NCBI RefSeq assembly: GCF_016894445.1
Contig: NZ_CP056775.1
Span: 4,762,001 to 4,826,000 of the forward strand
DNA length: 64,000 bases
Direction of reading: 5' to 3'
Source of the DNA: Dyadobacter sandarakinus
Lineage (GTDB): Bacteria > Bacteroidota > Bacteroidia > Cytophagales > Spirosomataceae
Shown here in pieces: positions 58,485 through 64,000 of the stretch (its first letter is position 1; the number at the start of each line of letters is the position of its first letter). The notes beneath the pieces are model-generated. The model was not told the origin of the DNA, did not search any database, and saw only the letters and a program-made list of their open reading frames with translations. The position numbers and the translations under genes are program-made.

Positions 58485-60035
58485 TTACTCTTCAAGCAGC
58501 ACATTGTACCGGAAGTCCAGCGGATCGAATGCATTGAAAAGCTTATCGATAAAACGCGGATCGTCAATATAGAAATTCAGCAGATTGTCATAGCGTTCCT
58601 GGGCGGTACCGTTCGGGAACAGCTTGTTTTTAAGCGCCAGCAACTGTGTAATCGCTGATTCGTGATGATGCTCTTCTGCCTTGCTGATCCGCTTTTCGAG
58701 GTGACGGAGTGAATGCATCAGCCGGGTTTGTTCGGCTTTTACAGCTCCGTGCATGGTAGGCTCCACCGCTACCGCCTTTGCCAGGATTTCTTCGAAAACA
58801 CGTTCAAATGCATCCTTCTGGTCTTCCAGGTCGAGCTGGTGTTCTGAGTGGCGCTCAATGTAAAGTTTACGCAGGGCTACTTCATCCAGAAACAGTTCTT
58901 CTGTTTTAATGCCCAGCTTGCGGGCTTTCTGGTGTTGCTTGTTGTTGAGGTACAATGCAAAGTTCCGTGGAATAAGCATTGGGAAAGGTACTCCGAAATG
59001 ATCAAAAACACCTTTCAGCTGCATCCAGTAAGGCACCTCCGATGGCCCTCCGATGTAAGCCAGGTTCGGAAGAATAATTTCTTCGTACAAAGGACGCAGG
59101 ACGACATTCGGACTGAAATATTCGGGATGAGCAGCGGTCAGACTGAGAATTTCTTTTTCTGAAAAAGTAAGGTCCGAGTTGACAACCTTGAAAGTATCTT
59201 CCTCTTTTATAATACGTTCGCGAAGATTGTCTTTTAAGTAAAACAGGTTGATCTCGCGGGCATTCAGAGGTGTGTGGTAGCCAAGGGTATTGAGGCGGGA
59301 TGTAATTTCGGAAACGATCTTACCGGAACTGTTCTGCAGTAATTCATCCTGGATCACAGGCAGGAAATGCCTTTTTAAAGAAGCATCATCGGCATCAAGG
59401 CACACAAGTCCTTTTTGCCCGAATAACTCGTGCATGTAACATCGTACTGCGTCGGCCAGGGTGTCATTTTCGAGGTATGCCTTGGTAAACAGCAATGGTT
59501 TGATCGGAAGCTGCCGGATGATACTTTCCAGCTCGTGCGGGTTCAGGCGGCCCACAGCCCCTTTGTGCTCCCCTGTCCAGATATGAGTCTGATCAAACAG
59601 GTGAAAGGATGCGATTTCTGCAAAGTCATGATCCTCCGTAGCCATCCAGTACACCGGCACGAAGTTGTACTCCGGGTAAGTTTCCTTTAATGCCTCGGCC
59701 AGCCTGATAATGGTGACGATCTTGTAAATAATATACAGCGGACCGCTGAAAATATTAAGCTGGTGACCGGTCGTAACCGTAAATGTATTGGGATCTTCAA
59801 GAATGGAAAAATCGGGCTGATGAGGCAGATTCGCATACTGCTTTTTCAGGGCCGCTGCCAGGGTTTTCCTTTTTTCAGGGTCAAAACTCCTGCGCTGTGC
59901 AATCGCCTCCGCAGCATTTTCGAGTGTTGGAAAAATACTGTAAAACGCTTCCAGACCTGGTTTCTGTTCAAGATAGTCCAGCAGCAAAGCCGGAAACTGT
60001 CCTGTACTGCGCAGGTCCACGGAATGCAGCGTCAT
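58485..60035 (-). CDS. bshC: Putative bacillithiol-forming cysteine ligase BshC
   Basis: A 516-residue protein matching BshC, which adds cysteine to GlcN-malate in the last step of bacillithiol synthesis. Landmarks are TVTTGHQLNIFSGPLYIIYKIVTIIRLA, VPVYWMATEDHDFAEI, VLRPLYEEIILPNLAYIGGPSEVPYWMQLK and the C-terminal coiled coil. ATG at 60035 is used because the protein then begins at a family-like N-terminus (LHSVDLRSTGQFPALLLDYL). BshA and BshB are not in the window. The stop is two bases from the convergent gene's stop. Confidence 0.93.
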   Translation of the reverse strand: MTLHSVDLRSTGQFPALLLDYLEQKPGLEAFYSIFPTLENAAEAIAQRRSFDPEKRKTLAAALKKQYANLPHQPDFSILEDPNTFTVTTGHQLNIFSGPLYIIYKIVTIIRLAEALKETYPEYNFVPVYWMATEDHDFAEIASFHLFDQTHIWTGEHKGAVGRLNPHELESIIRQLPIKPLLFTKAYLENDTLADAVRCYMHELFGQKGLVCLDADDASLKRHFLPVIQDELLQNSSGKIVSEITSRLNTLGYHTPLNAREINLFYLKDNLRERIIKEEDTFKVVNSDLTFSEKEILSLTAAHPEYFSPNVVLRPLYEEIILPNLAYIGGPSEVPYWMQLKGVFDHFGVPFPMLIPRNFALYLNNKQHQKARKLGIKTEELFLDEVALRKLYIERHSEHQLDLEDQKDAFERVFEEILAKAVAVEPTMHGAVKAEQTRLMHSLRHLEKRISKAEEHHHESAITQLLALKNKLFPNGTAQERYDNLLNFYIDDPRFIDKLFNAFDPLDFRYNVLLEE

Positions 60036-60149
60036 GAAAGGTGGTTTTTCAGTAACTGGTAAAGATTCCAACTTCAATAGGTTTGCGGTTTTCCCGGGTC
60101 AATTCGTGAAGTTAACGCGAAAGCCGCAGATTTTGGTTTCTCCGGTTGT

Positions 60150-61964
60150 CTAAAAAACGTAATCATTCCGGGCAATCAGCTCACCGGCAATGCGGCGGCG
60201 CGCATCTTTCAGGTTTACGGGCTCAATTTTCGTAAACCGCTTCAATCCCATCAGCATTACCCGCAGTTCATCAGCCTCCGCAAAGCTGGTAATAGCAGAC
60301 CGCCCTGCGGCATTCACTTTTTCAACGGCATTGTTCAGATAAACCAGTGCGATATCACACTGAAGCTGGCTGGATGCTGCTCCCAGCAGGCCAATCCGCT
60401 TTTCAACCCTCAGCAGTACAGATTCTGCCACAAATACCTCAATCACCATATCAGCCAGGTTCATGATGATTTCCTGCTCCTCCGAAAGCTTCATCATAAA
60501 CTTCTGCACAGCGGAGCCTGCTACCATCAGGGTTGCCTTCTTCAGGTTCCTGATTACTTTTTTTTCTGCGGCAAAAAGGCTTTCATCCTCCTCCATGTTG
60601 AAATCAGGAATGGACATGATTTCCTTCCCTACCGCCAGTGCCGGCGTCATCAGGTCAATTTGCCCCTTCATCGAACGCTTGATCAGCATATCGATAACCA
60701 GCAGACGGTTGATCTCATTGGTACCTTCAAAAATGCGGTTGATCCGGCTGTCGCGGTAGGCACGGTCCATGGGCGCATCGGCCGAAAAGCCCATTCCGCC
60801 ATAAATCTGCACACCTTCGTCTACCACAAAATCCAGCACCTCGGAGCCGTGTACCTTCATAATCGCGCATTCAATCGCCATTTCTTCCAATGCTTTGAGC
60901 TTGGCATCTGCCTCACTCATCCCTTTGGCCAGAAAACTTCCTATGAGGTCGTCAATATTTTGTCCCACCCGGTACGAAGCCGATTCGGTTGCATACATCC
61001 GCACGGCCATTTCGGCCAGCTTGTGCCTGATTGCCCCAAAGCTGGCGATAGGCACCCCGAACTGGTTGCGTTCATTGGCATAGCCGATGACCTGGCTGGC
61101 CACTTTTTTGGCACCGCCCAATGCTGCCGCAGCCAGCTTGATCCGCCCTACATTCAGGATATTGACCGCTATTTTAAATCCATTACCCCGCTGCGAGAGC
61201 ATATTTGCGGCCGGAACTTCGCAGTCATTGAAGAAGATCTGCCGGGTATCTGAACCTTTGATGCCCATTTTATGCTCCGGCTCATTCATCGTAATGCCGC
61301 CGGAGGATTTTTCAATGATAAAGGCAGTCAGGTTTTTATCGGTCTGCCCGTTTTCCTCAACTTTTGCAAAAACAATCAGCACGTCGGCAAAGCCTCCGTT
61401 GGTAATCCACATTTTCTGCCCGTTAATTACATAATGGGAGCCGTCGGTGCTAAGGGTAGCCTTCGTCTTGGCCGAGTTGGCATCGGACCCGGAGTCGGGC
61501 TCAGTAAGGCAATAGGCCGCTTTCCATTCACCGGTAGCCAGTTTGGGCAGGTATTTAGATTTCTGCTCTTCGTTTCCGTAGTATAAAATAGGCAGGGTAC
61601 CAATGCCTGTATGTGCCGAAAGCGCGACCGAGAAGGAGTTTCCGGCACCGGTAGCTTCGGCTACCAGCATGGAGGTATTGAAGTCCATCCCAAATCCGCC
61701 ATACTCTTCCGGTACTGCCGTACCAAGCAGTCCCAGTTCCCCGGCCTTGTCCATCAGGGAGGAGATCAGCGCAGGGCTGTCGGCATGATCGATTTCTTCC
61801 AGGCGCGGCCATATTTCCCTTTTCAGGAAGTCGCGGCAGGTTTCGGCGATCATTTTTTGTTCTTCGGTAAACTCTTCCGGAATGAATATCTGAGAGGCGG
61901 CAGTTTCCCTGATCAGGAATTCACCGCCGCGGATGGATGTCGTACTTACTTCTGCAACTGTCAT
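60150..61964 (-). CDS. Acyl-CoA dehydrogenase, long form
   Basis: A 604-residue FAD enzyme of fatty-acid beta-oxidation. The N-terminal and middle domains carry CLTEPDSGSDANSAKTKA and MWITNGG; the catalytic base is Glu413 in RIFEGTNEINRL. About 170 residues follow the usual end, an extra helical domain found in ACAD9/VLCAD-like and many Bacteroidota and Firmicutes enzymes, which points to medium or long acyl chains. Partner thiolase genes are outside the window. A well-formed promoter lies about 70 bases upstream. Confidence 0.93.
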   Translation of the reverse strand: MTVAEVSTTSIRGGEFLIRETAASQIFIPEEFTEEQKMIAETCRDFLKREIWPRLEEIDHADSPALISSLMDKAGELGLLGTAVPEEYGGFGMDFNTSMLVAEATGAGNSFSVALSAHTGIGTLPILYYGNEEQKSKYLPKLATGEWKAAYCLTEPDSGSDANSAKTKATLSTDGSHYVINGQKMWITNGGFADVLIVFAKVEENGQTDKNLTAFIIEKSSGGITMNEPEHKMGIKGSDTRQIFFNDCEVPAANMLSQRGNGFKIAVNILNVGRIKLAAAALGGAKKVASQVIGYANERNQFGVPIASFGAIRHKLAEMAVRMYATESASYRVGQNIDDLIGSFLAKGMSEADAKLKALEEMAIECAIMKVHGSEVLDFVVDEGVQIYGGMGFSADAPMDRAYRDSRINRIFEGTNEINRLLVIDMLIKRSMKGQIDLMTPALAVGKEIMSIPDFNMEEDESLFAAEKKVIRNLKKATLMVAGSAVQKFMMKLSEEQEIIMNLADMVIEVFVAESVLLRVEKRIGLLGAASSQLQCDIALVYLNNAVEKVNAAGRSAITSFAEADELRVMLMGLKRFTKIEPVNLKDARRRIAGELIARNDYVF

Positions 61965-62031
61965 TTTTTCCGCACATTTTTTGTTTAGAAATCACCAGGA
62001 AAGGTATGCTTGCATACTATCCTGTGTTTTA

Positions 62032-62062
62032 CAAAAATATGCAAATGCCCGAACGATGCAAG
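62032..62062 (-). promoter_or_regulatory. Promoter of the acyl-CoA dehydrogenase gene
   Basis: On the minus strand CTTG (62059-62062), 19 bases, then TATTTTTG (62032-62039). The box is identical to that of mfd and the spacing within one base. Confidence 0.55.
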
Positions 62063-62080
62063 TATCCCTCCCGTGTTTTA

Positions 62081-62160
62081 TCCCCAACCACCCTGACTAC
62101 ACCTGACTACCCCTGACCACCCCTGACTACACCTGACAATCCCCAACCACCCCAACAATC
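62081..62160 (-). repeat. Third decamer array, 3' of the type A T9SS gene
   Basis: About eight units of the same family as at 56.3 kb, here mostly GTCAGGTGTA, GTCAGGGGTG, GTCAGGGGTA on the minus strand, flanked by decayed GTTGGGG units; two units seem to be 9 bp. The array starts within four bases of the stop codon of the gene at 62163 and is in that gene's sense orientation, as the left arm is for the sigma gene. Confidence 0.85.
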
Positions 62161-62162
62161 CC

Positions 62163-64000
62163 CTACCTCTTAAAAACCCTGAATTGCTTCAAAAGCATAC
62201 CTCCGCTTTCTATCCTGAGAAAGTAAATGCCCGACGAAATGCCGGCTTTTGAAAGGTCGATATTCGCCAGGTAGTCTGATACCTTCACCAGGCTTGGCGG
62301 GATGTGCGCCACTTTTCCCAAGGAGTTGACGATGGTGTACTGAATGTCAGCAGGTTGAAGGTCCTGTGGGAGTTTTACATTAAAAACATTTTCAACCGGG
62401 TTCGGGTAAAAACGCCAGTCTTCCATATCCCCCGCGATGTTCAGCGAGTCGGAGTACGCAATACTGAATTGAATGGAATTGGTTACAATCGCCGAATCCT
62501 CCTTTGCTGCCGTAACCGTGAGCGTGTACCTTCCGACATATGGAGCAAAGCCCGAGCCATTTTCAAATAAGGCATAGGGGAAAGTAGAGGTTGTCGAGTG
62601 ACGTTTGTAAGGTCCTGTAAGATCAAAGGTAACCTGGTCATACTCAAAGTTACCGTATGCAAAGATGTTCAGGAGTGGCGGAAGGTCCGCAGATTGCAGC
62701 GCATCATTGCCCGACAGTTTACGCAGCACCTGCTGGTCTACCCGGCTGCCGCCCTGTACGAGCTCAAACCGTATTTCCGGAATCTCTACCTTCAGGATAA
62801 ACGGGATCTCCACATATGCGCCGCCATTGTCATACGCCCTCACAATCAGCCGGTATTCACCTTCTTCGGTAGGGGTGCCGGAGAAAACATTCAGTGAAAA
62901 GTCCAGCCAGGAAGGTCTGTTCTGAATGGTAATCGCCGAAATATAGCCATCCGGGTCACCAAAAATATTGGTTGGAAGAATGTACGAAAACGGCATGTTT
63001 ACCTGTGCGTACTTTACCGGCAGGGTACTGCTGGCGTAGGGTGGTGCATTGAGGTACTGGGGCTCCACCACCCTGATTGTAAAGTAGGTTTCGACAAATG
63101 CGTCCTGGTTGTCATACGCTTTCAGGATAATGCGCGACTGCCCCAGCGTGCGGGGAGTACCGCTGAGGGTATTGCCCGAAAACGTGAGCCAGGGCGGCAG
63201 CTCGCTGGCTTCAATGCGGGTGATCCGGCCGTCGCTGTCTGCAAATGCATTAGCCGGAATCTGCAGGCTGAATGCCTCATTCAGACCAGCGAGCTGATTG
63301 GTGAAGTTAGCATTGACGGTAGGCGGTTTGTTAAGATTGTCGCGCGCTTCAACCCGGATTGTAAAAAATGCCTCCGCAGAGCCGCCTTCATCATCAATCC
63401 CGCGTACTGCAATGCGGAAGTCGCCCAATGCAGTCGGGCGGCCACGCAGTTGTCCGCTCTGGTAAGTGAGCCATGCAGGAAGCGTCCCGGTTTCGATTCT
63501 GACGATCGTTCCGTCCACGTCGGAAAAGGTATCCGTAGGCAACCGGTAGGTGAAATCCTTGTTGACTGCGATAATCTGCATGGGTACCGGCCTGAACACG
63601 TATGGCGGATAATTGGAGGCATCATCCCAGTATGCAGGCGCAAGCAGGTCCTCGTCCAGATGTATTTTGATCGGTCTTGGATTGGCAGGGTCGGCGTAGG
63701 CGCGTTTAGCCCATTCGTTATAAATGACGTTGATAGGTCCGCCCTTTTCCACCGCAGCCGACAGCCGGTAGCCTACCGAGTCGGCATACTGGATCACCGG
63801 GATGGGCCTGGGAAGCCAGTTGGCAGCAGCCGGACGCAGGAACGATTCCGACCGGGCCATTTCCGGAGGAGTTGTAATTACTACCGCCACGATATTGGCA
63901 CCATGCTCAAAGTTTTCATTGATCTGCTTCAAATGCGCGCTGCCATCAAAGTAGGAGCTGACAAACAGTTCGTTTGCTGTAATGAAATCTGCGGGAGCAT
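62163..64000 (-). CDS. T9SS type A surface protein with cadherin-like Ig repeats (5' end cut by window)
   Basis: The frame is open to the window edge (about 612 residues seen), so the start and signal peptide are missing. Three dystroglycan-type cadherin-like repeats lie near 63300-63570, 63060-63290 and 62790-63010, each with the pattern FSDVDGTIVRIETGTLPAWLTYQSGQLRGRPT and an ending like FFTIRV. The last 85 residues form a type A sorting domain (FYPNPVENVFNVKLP, GIYFLRIESGGMLLKQFRVFKR), directing T9SS export and anchoring. Probably a surface adhesin or structural protein; the N-terminal part before the repeats is not recognised. Confidence 0.87.
   Translation of the reverse strand, partial: APADFITANELFVSSYFDGSAHLKQINENFEHGANIVAVVITTPPEMARSESFLRPAAANWLPRPIPVIQYADSVGYRLSAAVEKGGPINVIYNEWAKRAYADPANPRPIKIHLDEDLLAPAYWDDASNYPPYVFRPVPMQIIAVNKDFTYRLPTDTFSDVDGTIVRIETGTLPAWLTYQSGQLRGRPTALGDFRIAVRGIDDEGGSAEAFFTIRVEARDNLNKPPTVNANFTNQLAGLNEAFSLQIPANAFADSDGRITRIEASELPPWLTFSGNTLSGTPRTLGQSRIILKAYDNQDAFVETYFTIRVVEPQYLNAPPYASSTLPVKYAQVNMPFSYILPTNIFGDPDGYISAITIQNRPSWLDFSLNVFSGTPTEEGEYRLIVRAYDNGGAYVEIPFILKVEIPEIRFELVQGGSRVDQQVLRKLSGNDALQSADLPPLLNIFAYGNFEYDQVTFDLTGPYKRHSTTSTFPYALFENGSGFAPYVGRYTLTVTAAKEDSAIVTNSIQFSIAYSDSLNIAGDMEDWRFYPNPVENVFNVKLPQDLQPADIQYTIVNSLGKVAHIPPSLVKVSDYLANIDLSKAGISSGIYFLRIESGGMLLKQFRVFKR

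Noticed and set aside
1-64000. tRNA, rRNA, tmRNA or replication origin
   Set aside because: No cloverleaf-like, rRNA-like or DnaA-box cluster sequence was recognised by eye on either strand.

Overview
The window looks like a chromosomal segment of a Bacteroidota bacterium of the order Cytophagales, most like Dyadobacter and relatives. This is judged from protein resemblance I recall, not from a search. Support comes from type IX secretion (T9SS) parts (a PorP/SprF-like protein, GldJ, and substrates with type A and type B C-terminal sorting domains), long Bacteroidota-type IspH and acyl-CoA dehydrogenase proteins, ECF sigma factors paired with membrane anti-sigma proteins, almost no Shine-Dalgarno sequences, and repeated promoter elements of the Bacteroidota type (TTTG about 24 bases before a second TTTG, the latter inside TAnnTTTG). 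No rRNA, tRNA or CRISPR array was seen.

Layout. 1-5.7 kb: the tail of a YraN-family gene, a serpin lipoprotein, an overlapping ECF sigma / anti-sigma-barrel pair, a muconolactone isomerase-like protein, a free methionine-R-sulfoxide reductase and purU. 5.8-21.5 kb: one long minus-strand branched-chain amino acid cluster, in transcription order ilvD-ilvB-ilvN-ilvC-ilvA-[MNT/HEPN pair, AraC regulator, second MNT/HEPN pair]-leuC-[GxxExxY pseudogene]-leuD-cimA-leuB-leuA. It carries both a threonine deaminase and a Leptospira-type citramalate synthase, so 2-oxobutanoate for isoleucine can be made two ways. The leading ilvD and the trailing leuA are each preceded by what reads as a complete ribosome-mediated attenuator: a leader peptide rich in Ile/Leu/Val codons, an antiterminator arm beginning at or just after its stop codon, and an intrinsic terminator. 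Both leaders also carry a GCGAA-TTCGC palindrome.

21.7-36 kb: murQ, a NIPSNAP protein, porP/sprF-like divergent from a large type B T9SS substrate, ruvB, a MutT-type Nudix hydrolase, pyrC, comF, gldJ and mfd. A perfect 56-bp palindrome ends comF and gldJ. 36-46.4 kb: pnuC, an orphan barstar-like protein, then a minus-strand carbohydrate-type locus (phytanoyl-CoA dioxygenase-like, DUF1549/DUF1553 cytochrome, DUF1501, rhamnose mutarotase, membrane cytochrome with leucine-rich repeats, sugar isomerase-like TIM barrel) facing a divergent AraC regulator. 46.4-64 kb: purB, a glycerol facilitator, a giant alpha-2-macroglobulin lipoprotein, ispH, a second ECF sigma / anti-sigma locus with a putative cell-surface protein, bshC, acyl-CoA dehydrogenase and a type A T9SS surface protein cut by the window edge.

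The most unusual feature is at 56.28-56.8 kb. Between the second sigma gene and its anti-sigma gene lie two arms of strictly phased 10-bp repeats (consensus GTCA-GG/TT-NNTN), 24 units one way and about 20 in reverse complement, forming an imperfect inverted repeat about 190 bp per arm. A third, smaller array of the same unit begins right after the stop codon of the type A T9SS gene at 62.16 kb. I do not recognise these arrays as any described element.
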